From NCBI RefSeq assembly GCF_019195455.1, contig NZ_JAIMBW010000001.1:1612001-1676000 (forward strand): a DNA stretch of 64,000 nucleotides. The letters are read 5' to 3'. A program made the translations under genes and the position numbers. A model generated the notes under the pieces. The model had not been told where the DNA came from. It searched no databases and worked only from the letters and a program-made list of their open reading frames with translations. The stretch's first letter is position 1; every line of letters begins with the position of its first letter. The DNA is from Gymnodinialimonas phycosphaerae. GTDB lineage: Bacteria; Pseudomonadota; Alphaproteobacteria; Rhodobacterales; Rhodobacteraceae. Positions 33,158 through 41,316 of the stretch are shown here, piece by piece.

Positions 33158-34150
33158 ATGGATATGGCGGCCCGTGATCCGCTGGCCGTCATCGCTGCCC
33201 GCGCGGCGGCAGACCTGAAGCACATCGTGCTGAGCGAAGGCAGTGATCCGCGCGTACAACAGGCCGCGCGGGTCGCCACAGACCGGGGCTTGGCCCGGGT
33301 CACACTTGTCGGGCCTGCGTCCCTTGCGGGCGTTGTGGGCCCTGGCATTGCCATCGAAGACCCCGAGGCTTCCCCCCTCCTTCCCGCCTTCACTACTGCT
33401 TTCCAAGCCCACCGCGCCCACAAGGGCGTGACCGAGGCGCAGGCCGCGCAACTCGTCCGCCAGCCCCTCGTGTTCGCGGCCATGATGGTGCGCGAAGGCC
33501 TGGCTGACGGCACCGTTGGCGGGGCGATACACACGACGTCCGATACCGTGCGTGCCGCCTTGCAAGTGATCGGCAAGGCCAAGGGCGCGGGGCTTGTGTC
33601 GTCGTTCTTCCTGATGGTCCTGCCCGAGGATCACCCGCTTGGTGCACGCGGCATGATCTTTTCCGACTGCGGGCTGGTCATCGATCCCTCGGCGCAAGAA
33701 CTTGCCGCCATCGCGCAGCAGGCCGCAGCCTCAGCCCGGACACTTCTGGACGTTGCGCCGAAGGTTGCGATGCTGTCGTTCTCTTCCAAGGGCAGCGCGC
33801 GGCATCCGGCAGTCGACAAGGTGGTTGAGGCCACGCACCTCGCGCAGGAGGCCGCCCCCGATCTGGCGCTTGATGGCGAGTTGCAGTTCGACGCGGCCAT
33901 CGTGCCCGCTGTCGGCGCATCCAAAGCAGCAGGATCGCCGGTGGCGGGCCATGCCAATGTGCTCGTGTTCCCCAACCTCGACGCGGGCAATATCGGCTAC
34001 AAGATCGCGCAGCGGATCGGGGGGGCCACGGCGATCGGACCGGTCCTGCAAGGGCTGGCCAAACCGGCGAATGATTTGTCGCGCGGATGTAGCGTGGATG
34101 ACATCGTCCAGATGATCGCCGTGACGGCTGTGCAGGGTGCTCAAGCTTGA
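33158..34150 (+). CDS. pta: Phosphate acetyltransferase
   Basis: A 330-residue Pta of the short type, converting acetyl phosphate and CoA to acetyl-CoA. Typical blocks are LKHIVLSEGSDPRVQQAARVA, GTVGGAIHTTSDTVRAALQVIG, MLSFSSKGSA, GELQFDAAIVP and VLVFPNLDAGNIGYKIAQRIGGATAIGPVLQGL. It begins one base after xsc and completes the route from taurine to acetyl-CoA. The start at 33158 gives the family length and removes a non-conserved leader. An AT-rich stretch follows the gene (34160-34210) without an obvious terminator hairpin. Confidence 0.94.
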   Translation: MDMAARDPLAVIAARAAADLKHIVLSEGSDPRVQQAARVATDRGLARVTLVGPASLAGVVGPGIAIEDPEASPLLPAFTTAFQAHRAHKGVTEAQAAQLVRQPLVFAAMMVREGLADGTVGGAIHTTSDTVRAALQVIGKAKGAGLVSSFFLMVLPEDHPLGARGMIFSDCGLVIDPSAQELAAIAQQAAASARTLLDVAPKVAMLSFSSKGSARHPAVDKVVEATHLAQEAAPDLALDGELQFDAAIVPAVGASKAAGSPVAGHANVLVFPNLDAGNIGYKIAQRIGGATAIGPVLQGLAKPANDLSRGCSVDDIVQMIAVTAVQGAQA

Positions 34151-34265
34151 GCACACCTTTAAGCTACTGTTTTAATTACACAAAACATTCTTATAGAACA
34201 ATTTATCGCCCCGCTGTGGGCGCAAATTCCATGCCGTGCGCCGCCCTACCCTGCCCCACAATCGC

Positions 34266-34296
34266 GTGGCCTTAGTCATCGTCCGCTCTGGCCCTA
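34266..34296 (+). promoter_or_regulatory. Pair of TGGCCYTA direct repeats upstream of tpa (putative TauR operator)
   Basis: GTGGCCTTA (34266-34274) and CTGGCCCTA (34288-34296) are in direct orientation with starts 22 bases apart, the same spacing as the first two half-sites before xsc. They lie 77 bases upstream of the tpa ATG at 34373. Confidence 0.65.
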
Positions 34297-34372
34297 CTCC
34301 TGCCCCGTGATCGGAGCGATTTTCGCACATCTTATTCCGGCCCCCCAAGGGCCCTTCTGGGAGGTTTCTACC

Positions 34373-35704
34373 ATGGCCTATGACGCAACGAACTCGCTTG
34401 AAGCGCACTGGATGCCGTTCTCTGACAATCGCGGCTTCAAGGAGGACCCGCGCCTTGTCGTGCGCGCCGAGGGGGTGCACCTTTATGACCACCGTGGGGG
34501 TCAGCTTCTGGACGGCTCGTCAGGTCTGTTCTGCTCACCCGCCGGTCACTGCCACCCCAAGATTGCCGAGGCCGTCGCCAAGCAGATGACGGAATACACT
34601 TACGTCATGCCCTTCCAGGCGGGCCATCCGGGCAGCTTCAAGCTGGCCGAAAAGATCAGCCGTATGCTGCCCGAACAGATGAACCACGTGTTCTTCACCA
34701 ACTCCGGCTCTGAGTCCGTGGACACGGCGATGAAGATCGTCATGGCCTACTGGAACGCGCGCGGCGAGACGCGGCCCCGGTTTGTCAGCCGCGAGCGGGC
34801 GTATCACGGCGTGAACATCGGCGGCGTGAGCCTGTCGGGCATGGTCAAGAACCGCGACATTTTCCACGCCACGGTTCCCGGCGTCATGATGCTGCGCCAC
34901 ACCTATGACCCGTCCGAGACGTTCATCCCCGGCGGCCATTCCGAGCATAACGGCGTTGAGCTGGCCAATGATCTGGAGCGGATGGCCCAGACCTATGGCG
35001 GCAACAACATCGCGGCTGTGTTTGTGGAGCCGGTTGCAGGGTCCACCGGCGCGCTGCCGCCGCCCAAGGGCTACCTGCAACAGCTTCGCAAGATCTGTGA
35101 CCAGTACGGCATCTTGCTGGTCTTCGATGAGGTCATCACCGGCTTCGGCCGCATGGGCACGGCGTTTGCCGCGCAGAAATACGACGTGGAGCCCGATATC
35201 ATCACCATGGCCAAGGCGCTGACCAACGGGTCCATCCCCATGGGTGCTGTCGCGTGCCGCGATGACATTTACGAGACGGTGGTTGGGTCTTCCAAGCGGG
35301 GCCTGACGGAGTTCTTCCACGGCTACACCTACTCGGGCCATCCCGCCGCCTGTGCCGCAGGCAACGCGATGATGGAGATCATCGAGGAAGAGGATCTGAT
35401 CCAGCGGTCCGCCGACCTGATCCCCTACTTTGAGGACGCGCTGATGGACGGCCTCAAGGGGCACGAGATGATCAAGGACATCCGCGTGGCGGGCCTGATG
35501 GCGGGTGTGGAAGTGCACGCCGAGGGCGGCCCCGGCATGCGCGGGACCGAGTTGCAGAAACGCATGTTCTGGGATGGTCTTTCGGTGAAGTTTACCGGCG
35601 ACAACGCGATCATTGCGCCGCAGTTCATCGCCACGCGCGACCATGTCGACGAGATCGTGGGCCGCTTCCGCAAAACGTTGGACCACATGCTGGCCAACGG
35701 CTAA
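34373..35704 (+). CDS. tpa: Taurine--pyruvate aminotransferase (class III)
   Basis: A 443-residue PLP enzyme. The class-III signature is present: TNSGSESVDTAMKIVMAYW, LVFDEVITGFGR, and PLP lysine K281 in ITMAKALTNGSIPMGAV. The N-terminus EAHWMPFSDNRGFKEDPRLV is the form seen in omega-amino-acid:pyruvate transaminases. The position next to xsc-pta and a TauR-like regulator makes taurine to sulfoacetaldehyde the probable reaction; hypotaurine or beta-alanine would be alternatives. GGGAGG about ten bases upstream fixes the start. A terminator hairpin follows at once. Confidence 0.88.
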   Translation: MAYDATNSLEAHWMPFSDNRGFKEDPRLVVRAEGVHLYDHRGGQLLDGSSGLFCSPAGHCHPKIAEAVAKQMTEYTYVMPFQAGHPGSFKLAEKISRMLPEQMNHVFFTNSGSESVDTAMKIVMAYWNARGETRPRFVSRERAYHGVNIGGVSLSGMVKNRDIFHATVPGVMMLRHTYDPSETFIPGGHSEHNGVELANDLERMAQTYGGNNIAAVFVEPVAGSTGALPPPKGYLQQLRKICDQYGILLVFDEVITGFGRMGTAFAAQKYDVEPDIITMAKALTNGSIPMGAVACRDDIYETVVGSSKRGLTEFFHGYTYSGHPAACAAGNAMMEIIEEEDLIQRSADLIPYFEDALMDGLKGHEMIKDIRVAGLMAGVEVHAEGGPGMRGTELQKRMFWDGLSVKFTGDNAIIAPQFIATRDHVDEIVGRFRKTLDHMLANG

Positions 35705-35711
35705 TCCATAT

Positions 35712-35740
35712 GGGCGGGCTGGAAACGGCCCGCCCTTTTT
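35712..35740 (+). terminator. Terminator between tpa and the FAD/GcvT gene
   Basis: An 8-bp stem (GGGCGGGC, 35712-35719, with its complement 35728-35735) with an 8-base loop is followed by TTTTT. It sits in the 60-base gap before the next gene, so transcription into that gene would need readthrough or another promoter. Confidence 0.75.
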
Positions 35741-35764
35741 CATTCGCGATCAGGGTTTTACCAC

Positions 35765-38203
35765 ATGTCCAATGTCCCCTCCCACGCCCGCGTTGTCATC
35801 GTCGGCGGCGGCGTCGCAGGCTGTTCCGTCGCCTATCATCTGGCGAAACTGGGCTGGACGGATGTCGTGCTGTTGGAGCGCAAGCGCCTGACGTCTGGCA
35901 CCACGTGGCACGCGGCGGGCCTGATCGCGCAGTTGCGCGCCACCAAGAACATGACCCGGCTGGCGAAGTATTCCCAGGAACTCTACGGAAATCTGGAGGC
36001 CGAAACGGGCGTGGCCACGGGCTTTCGCCGCTGCGGGTCGATCACCATGGCATTGACGGAGCACCGCGCCGAGGAAATCCGGCGGCAGGCGTCCATGGCC
36101 CGCGCCTTCGGCGTGGAGGTCCATGAGATCGACGCGGCCGAGGTCAACAGGCTTTACCCCCACGTCAACACCGACAACATGACTGCCGCCGTGCACCTGC
36201 CGCTGGATGGGCAGGGCGACCCCGCCAACATCGCGCTGGCCATGGCCAAGGGCGCGCGAATGGGCGGCGCGACGGTGCTGGAAAACGTCAAGGTCACGGG
36301 CGTCGATACCGAAGGCGGCAAGGTCAATGGCATCAGTTGGGAGGCCGACGGCAAAGTTGGAACGATCCAGACCGACATCGTGGTGAACTGCGCCGGCATG
36401 TGGGCGCGCGATTTCGGCGCGATGGCGGGCGTGAACGTGCCGTTGCAAGCCTGCGAGCACTTCTACATCGTGACGGAGGCGATTGACGGTTTGCAGCAGC
36501 TGCCGGTTTTGCGGGTGCCGGACGAGTGCGCCTACTACAAGGAAGACGCGGGCAAGATGCTTCTGGGCGCGTTCGAGCCGGTGTCCAAACCCTGGGGCCC
36601 GATCCCGGAAGATTTCGAATTCGACCAACTGCCCGAGGATTTCGACCATTTCGAGCCGATTTTGGAGAACGCGATCGAGCGGATGCCGATGCTGGCGGAG
36701 GCGGGCATTCACACCTTCTTCAACGGCCCGGAAAGCTTCACGCCGGATGACGCCTACCACCTTGGCCCCGCACCCGAGGTTGACGGCTATTGGGTCTGCG
36801 CGGGCTTCAACTCCATCGGGATCCAATCGGGCGGCGGCGCGGGGTGGGCGCTGGCGGAATGGATGCAGAACGGCATCCCGCCGTTTGACATCGGCGACGT
36901 CGACATCCGCCGGATGCAGCCGTTCCAGCGCAACCGGAGGTATCTGCGCGAACGCGCGTCCGAGACGCTCGGGCTACTCTATGCGGACCACTACCCCTAT
37001 CGCCAGAAGGCCACCGCGCGGGGCGTGCGGCGGTCGCCTTTGCACGAACCTTTGAAGGCCGCGGGCGCGGTGTTCGGGGAATTGGCGGGCTGGGAACGCG
37101 CCAATTGGTTCGCCGATGCGGGGCAGGAGCGGGCGTATCGCTATGACTGGAAGGGCCAGAACTGGTTCAACAATCAGGCCCAGGAACACCGCGCGGTGCG
37201 CGAGGCTGTTGGCCTGTACGACATGTCGTCTTTCGGCAAGATCCGCGTTGACGGCCCCGATGCAGAGGCCTTCCTGAACCGCATTGCGGGCGGCGACATG
37301 TCGGTGCCCGTGGGCAAGATCGTCTACACGCAGTTCCTTAACGCGCGCGGCGGGATCGAGGCGGATGTCACCATCACCCGCCTTGCCCACGACAGCTATT
37401 TCATCGTCACCCCCGCCGCGACGCTGATCCGCGATATGGCCTGGCTGAAGATGAACCGCCGCGACGAGGTGGTGGTGATTGCTGACGTCACGGCGGCAGA
37501 GGCGGTCATCGCCGTCATGGGCCCTAATTCGCGCGCGCTTCTGCAATCGGTCAGCCCCCACGATTGGTCGAACGAGGCGTTTCCGTTTGGCACTGCACAA
37601 CCAATCGAGATCGGCCTTGGCATCGCCCGGGCCCACCGCGTGACCTATGTGGGCGAATTGGGGTGGGAGATCTACGTTTCCGCCGACCAGGCCGCCCATG
37701 TGTTCGAGGTGCTGCACGAAGCGGGGGCTGACCACGGCTTGCGCCTGTGCGGCATGCACATGATGGACAGCGCCCGGATCGAGAAGGCCTTCCGCCATTT
37801 CGGCCATGATATCACCGGAGAGGATCATGTGGTGGAAGCGGGGCTGGGGTTTGCGGTGTCGAAAACGAAGTCCGACTTCATTGGTGCGGATGCGGTGGCG
37901 CGCAAGCGCGACGAGGGCCCGCAACTGCGGATGGTTCAGTTCAAGCTGACCGATCCGGAGGCGATGCTGTTCCACGCCGAGCCGATCATTCGGGACGGCG
38001 AGGTGGTCAGCTACGTGACCTCGGGCAACTACGGCCACACCCTTGGCGGTGCCATCGGCATGGGCTACGTCCCCTGCCCCGGCGAAAGCCCGGCCGAGAT
38101 GCTGGCCTCAAGCTATGAAATCGAGGTCGCAGGCACCCGCGTGAAGGCAGAGGTCAGCACCCGCCCGATGTATGACCCAAAATCCGAGCGTGTGCGCATC
38201 TAG
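35765..38203 (+). CDS. FAD-dependent dehydrogenase with GcvT-like C-terminal half (DMGDH/sarcosine dehydrogenase type)
   Basis: An 812-residue protein. The N-terminal DAO-type FAD domain has VVIVGGGVAGCSVAYHLAK (GGGVAG at 14-19), E39 for ribose, and TSGTTWHAAGL, whose H49 is the covalent-FAD histidine in dimethylglycine dehydrogenase. The C-terminal half (about 430-800) is a glycine-cleavage T-protein fold (DMSSFGKIRVDG; YVGELGWEIYV; GLGFAVSKTKSDFIG), which in relatives binds tetrahydrofolate and captures formaldehyde. It probably oxidatively demethylates or deaminates a secondary amine. Inside a taurine cluster, N-methyltaurine or a related N-methylated sulfonate is a fair guess; dimethylglycine or sarcosine is the family default. 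Confidence 0.8.
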   Translation: MSNVPSHARVVIVGGGVAGCSVAYHLAKLGWTDVVLLERKRLTSGTTWHAAGLIAQLRATKNMTRLAKYSQELYGNLEAETGVATGFRRCGSITMALTEHRAEEIRRQASMARAFGVEVHEIDAAEVNRLYPHVNTDNMTAAVHLPLDGQGDPANIALAMAKGARMGGATVLENVKVTGVDTEGGKVNGISWEADGKVGTIQTDIVVNCAGMWARDFGAMAGVNVPLQACEHFYIVTEAIDGLQQLPVLRVPDECAYYKEDAGKMLLGAFEPVSKPWGPIPEDFEFDQLPEDFDHFEPILENAIERMPMLAEAGIHTFFNGPESFTPDDAYHLGPAPEVDGYWVCAGFNSIGIQSGGGAGWALAEWMQNGIPPFDIGDVDIRRMQPFQRNRRYLRERASETLGLLYADHYPYRQKATARGVRRSPLHEPLKAAGAVFGELAGWERANWFADAGQERAYRYDWKGQNWFNNQAQEHRAVREAVGLYDMSSFGKIRVDGPDAEAFLNRIAGGDMSVPVGKIVYTQFLNARGGIEADVTITRLAHDSYFIVTPAATLIRDMAWLKMNRRDEVVVIADVTAAEAVIAVMGPNSRALLQSVSPHDWSNEAFPFGTAQPIEIGLGIARAHRVTYVGELGWEIYVSADQAAHVFEVLHEAGADHGLRLCGMHMMDSARIEKAFRHFGHDITGEDHVVEAGLGFAVSKTKSDFIGADAVARKRDEGPQLRMVQFKLTDPEAMLFHAEPIIRDGEVVSYVTSGNYGHTLGGAIGMGYVPCPGESPAEMLASSYEIEVAGTRVKAEVSTRPMYDPKSERVRI

Positions 38204-38310
38204 GCGGCGGAAAAGGCCGCACGCGCGCAAAACCAATTATCGGCTTTAAACGTTTTATTTCAACGTATTGAATGCCTTGTGCAAGCTGCACACACCGCCC
38301 CACGACGGGC

Positions 38311-39786
38311 TCAAGCCTGCTCGCGGATCGCCTCCGCGATCAGGGCCACGCCTTCAGCGATGCGGGCTGTCTCGATCGTGGCAAAGCCCAGGCGGATCCG
38401 GTTTTTCGGCGCATCTTCGCGGGCATAAAACGATGACCCCGCCTCGATCAGCACGCTCTTGTCGCGCAATGCGACGGCCAGCGCATCGGCATCGAGCCCG
38501 TCTGGCCCCTGCAACCAAAGGGTCGTCCCGCCGGTCGCGCGTTTCAATGCCGGGGTCAGCCGATGGTCTTCCAAGGCCTCGCGCAGAACCTCGTTGCGGC
38601 GCGCCATCCGCATCCGCATGCGTCGCGCATGGCTGTTGTAATGCCCTTCTGAAAGGAAATAGGCGACCGTGCGTTGGGTCAGGCCGGGCGGGTGCCGCTC
38701 CGACAGGGTGCGCAAGGCACGGGCGTGCGCCACCACGCGGGCATCGGCGGTCAGATACCCCAACCGCAGTCCCGGAAAGATGGATTTCGAGAAACTGCCG
38801 ACATAAATCACCCGCCCCCGCTGATCGATGGACCTCAGCGCCGGCAATGCCGGTGTCGAATAGCTCATCTGGAAATCGTAATCATCCTCAATGACGACGA
38901 AATCCTCGGCCTCGGCGCGCTCCAGCAACGCGCGGCGGCGCGCCATGGACATCGTGGCCCCCGTAGGCGCTTGATGGGACGGGGTGACGAACACGGCCCG
39001 AACGCCTTTGGGGATGCGGTCAATCTTCATGCCGTCGCGGTCCACGGGAACCGGATGGATCTTCAGCCCCTGCTGGTGCAACAGGTTGCGCAGCTCTGGA
39101 TAGCCTGGATCCTCCATGGCGACCTCACCGCCCTTGCCACCGAACAGGACCTGCACGGTCAGCCACAGCGCATTCTGCGCCCCCGCCGTGACCAGAACCT
39201 CATCCACCGAGGCCGCCACCCCGCGCCCCGAGATCGAGCGGCGCACGATCTGTTCAACAAGAAACGGATCATCGCGGTCGCTGGCATCATCTGCGATCTG
39301 CTCGAAATGCCGTTTGCCAAGGCCACGCCGAACGCAATCACGCCAATCGTCGACGGGAAAGCGCGCCAGGTCCAGTTCTCCGAAGATGAACGGATAGCGG
39401 AAGCTGCGCCAATCGGCAGGTGTGGCCTGCCCGCCCAAGGCAGGCGGCACGGGACCCAGGCGATCGCTCCAGTCCAAACGCTCGCTCACTTGCATCTTGT
39501 TGGGGGCGACCGCCTGCAATTGCGTCGGGGCGTCATTGGCCACGAAATACCCCGACCGCGCGACGGAAACGATGTAGCCCGTCGACAGCAGGCTATCATA
39601 GGCAAGACTGACCGTGATGCGGCTGATCCCCAGATGCCGGGCGAGCGCGCGCGTGGCAGGCAAGCGATCCCCCGGCGCAAAACGGCCGTCCCAGATGGCG
39701 CGCGTGATGGCGTCCTTCAGGCGGGTTTGCAGCCCCACATTCGCGTCTTCCGGCAGGAAGATATGATGCTCGGAAATGATGGCCAT
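38311..39786 (-). CDS. tauR: MocR/GntR-family regulator with aminotransferase domain, TauR-like
   Basis: A 491-residue transcription factor. An N-terminal GntR winged helix (LKDAITRAIWDGRFAPGDRL; ARHLGISRITVSLAYDSLL) is joined to a class-I aminotransferase-like domain with the PLP lysine in YVGSFSKSIFPGLRLGYL. MocR regulators sense amino compounds through PLP; TauR activates taurine genes in Rhodobacter. It is oriented against tpa/FAD, with ends converging. A TGGCCTTA half-site lies 19 bases upstream of its start codon, so autoregulation is likely. The symbol rests on domain plus context. Confidence 0.85.
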   Translation of the reverse strand: MAIISEHHIFLPEDANVGLQTRLKDAITRAIWDGRFAPGDRLPATRALARHLGISRITVSLAYDSLLSTGYIVSVARSGYFVANDAPTQLQAVAPNKMQVSERLDWSDRLGPVPPALGGQATPADWRSFRYPFIFGELDLARFPVDDWRDCVRRGLGKRHFEQIADDASDRDDPFLVEQIVRRSISGRGVAASVDEVLVTAGAQNALWLTVQVLFGGKGGEVAMEDPGYPELRNLLHQQGLKIHPVPVDRDGMKIDRIPKGVRAVFVTPSHQAPTGATMSMARRRALLERAEAEDFVVIEDDYDFQMSYSTPALPALRSIDQRGRVIYVGSFSKSIFPGLRLGYLTADARVVAHARALRTLSERHPPGLTQRTVAYFLSEGHYNSHARRMRMRMARRNEVLREALEDHRLTPALKRATGGTTLWLQGPDGLDADALAVALRDKSVLIEAGSSFYAREDAPKNRIRLGFATIETARIAEGVALIAEAIREQA

Positions 39787-39804
39787 AAGGACTCACACGA
39801 TTAA

Positions 39805-39813
39805 TAAGGCCAA
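39805..39813 (-). promoter_or_regulatory. TTGGCCTTA half-site upstream of tauR
   Basis: TAAGGCCAA on the plus strand reads TTGGCCTTA on the minus strand, in the orientation of tauR, and continues into TTAATC. It matches the half-sites before xsc and tpa. A weaker partner (TAAGGACT) starts at 39786 and overlaps the start codon. The site also lies 103 bases upstream of the divergent aldolase gene. Confidence 0.5.
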
Positions 39814-39915
39814 ATTGGCGTGATCCGCCGGAAACAACAAGTCCAAGCGTGCGGTTTGGGTTGCGCGGCCCCCGCGCCCGTGGTGCTTTGCACGGGCCAT
39901 ATGAGGAGCCCTTCG

Positions 39916-40947
39916 ATGTCTCAATACACCGCCACCGCCGCGCCCACAGGTCCGATTGTTGCCGACCTCCGCTCGGACACCGTGACCCAGCCTTGCGCCC
40001 AGATGCGCGCCGCAATGGCGGCGGCTGAGGTGGGCGATGATGTCTATGGTGACGACCCTTGCGTGAACCGGTTGGAGGCCTCTCTGGCCGCGCGGTTGGG
40101 CAAGGAGGCGGGCCTTTTCGTGCCGTCGGGAACGCAATCGAACCTTCTGGCCATGCTGGCGCATTGTGGTCGCGGGGAAGAGGTGATTTCGGGCGAAAGC
40201 TACCATGTGATCCGATACGAGGCCGCCGGGGCCTCGGTCCTGGGCGGCGTGGCCCTTCAGGCGCTGCCCGTCGCAGACGACGCGGCGGTAGAAGCCGCCG
40301 ATGTGACGGCGGCGATCAAGGAGGACGACAGCCACCACCCGATCAGCCGCTTGTTATCGTTGGAGAATACCAACTACGGCAAGGCGGTGCCCCTGCCCCG
40401 CATCGAGGCCGCCGTCGCCGCAGGTCGCAAAGGCGGGTTGAGCCTGCATCTGGACGGCGCCCGGTTCTTCAACGCGATCACGGCGTTGAATTGCACCGAG
40501 GCCGCCCTTGCCGACCCGTTCGATACGGTCTCGGTATGCCTGTCCAAAGGCCTTGGCGCACCGATTGGATCGGTGCTGCTTGGCCCTGCGGACCTGCTGG
40601 CGCGCGCGCGACGCATGCGGAAGATGCTTGGCGGCGGCATGCGGCAGGCGGGTATTCTGGCGGCGGCGGGGCTTTATGCGCTGGAGCACAACGTGGAGCG
40701 CCTGACCGAAGATCATGCCCGGGCAGAGGCCTTGGCCGCGCATCTGGAAAAGCTCGGCCTCGGGGAGGTCAGCCATGCCACCAACATGGTTTTCTTGACA
40801 CCCCGCGCGGGCGTTGATCTGGCCCCCCTTGCCGCCCATGGCATCCGAACCTCTACCCCGGTGCCATCCATGCGGCTGGTGCTGCATCGCGACGTTGACG
40901 ATAAGGATTTCGACAAGATCCTGGCCGCCTTTTCAGCCGTCACTTAA
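39916..40947 (+). CDS. ltaE: Low-specificity L-threonine aldolase
   Basis: A 343-residue PLP enzyme splitting threonine/allo-threonine to glycine and acetaldehyde. Family blocks are DLRSDTVTQPCAQMRAAMAAAEVGDDVYGDDP, FVPSGTQSNLLAMLAHC, LSLENTNYG, LHLDGARFFNA and the PLP-lysine loop VSVCLSKGLGAPIGSVL followed by MLGGGMRQAG. An AGGAG at 39903-39907 supports the start at 39916; an ATG at 39901 is possible. It is divergent from tauR and its last 15 bases overlap the convergent small membrane gene. Confidence 0.9.
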   Translation: MSQYTATAAPTGPIVADLRSDTVTQPCAQMRAAMAAAEVGDDVYGDDPCVNRLEASLAARLGKEAGLFVPSGTQSNLLAMLAHCGRGEEVISGESYHVIRYEAAGASVLGGVALQALPVADDAAVEAADVTAAIKEDDSHHPISRLLSLENTNYGKAVPLPRIEAAVAAGRKGGLSLHLDGARFFNAITALNCTEAALADPFDTVSVCLSKGLGAPIGSVLLGPADLLARARRMRKMLGGGMRQAGILAAAGLYALEHNVERLTEDHARAEALAAHLEKLGLGEVSHATNMVFLTPRAGVDLAPLAAHGIRTSTPVPSMRLVLHRDVDDKDFDKILAAFSAVT

Positions 40948-41193
40948 GGGCGCCGCGCCGCCGCGTTCGAACATCAGGCTGGCGAGGTAGGGCACCGACA
41001 ACCCCAAGGCGACAATTGCCCCGACGATAATGACCCAGCGCAGCCCCGACATCACACGGCGCAGGATCTGTTCCACGGCGAACCAGGTGAACAGGCCCAG
41101 GCCAAAGGCCGCCGTCCCCGGCAAGTCGTTCACCGTGGATCCGACGCGCACGACCCAGTCTGTCAGGCTCTGTGCCAATGATGCGACGTCCAT
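40933..41193 (-). CDS. Small inner-membrane protein, 86 residues
   Basis: Two membrane helices are predicted: PGTAAFGLGLFTWFAVEQIL and RWVIIVGAIVALGLSVPYLA. A short amphipathic N-terminus (MDVASLAQSLTDWVVRVG) precedes them, and the C-terminus is ERGGAAPLSDG. No family is recognised. A GGAGCACC-type purine stretch precedes the ATG on the minus strand. It ends inside the ltaE 3' end (15-base overlap) and starts 123 bases before the class-IV aminotransferase on the other strand. Confidence 0.55.
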   Translation of the reverse strand: MDVASLAQSLTDWVVRVGSTVNDLPGTAAFGLGLFTWFAVEQILRRVMSGLRWVIIVGAIVALGLSVPYLASLMFERGGAAPLSDG

Positions 41194-41316
41194 GGGTGCT
41201 CCTTCTTGCTCGCCCCCCCTGTGCCCGACCCGACGCTTGATTTCCAGATGTCATCGGCAAGGATGACAAGCCCGGCAGCATTCGCCACAAAGGGCACAGC
41301 AAACCAGAGGCTTCAG

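Noticed and set aside
31540..33582. 680-codon minus-strand frame antisense to xsc and pta
   Set aside because: It is a product of high GC at third positions; the plus-strand genes have clear motifs and ribosome sites.
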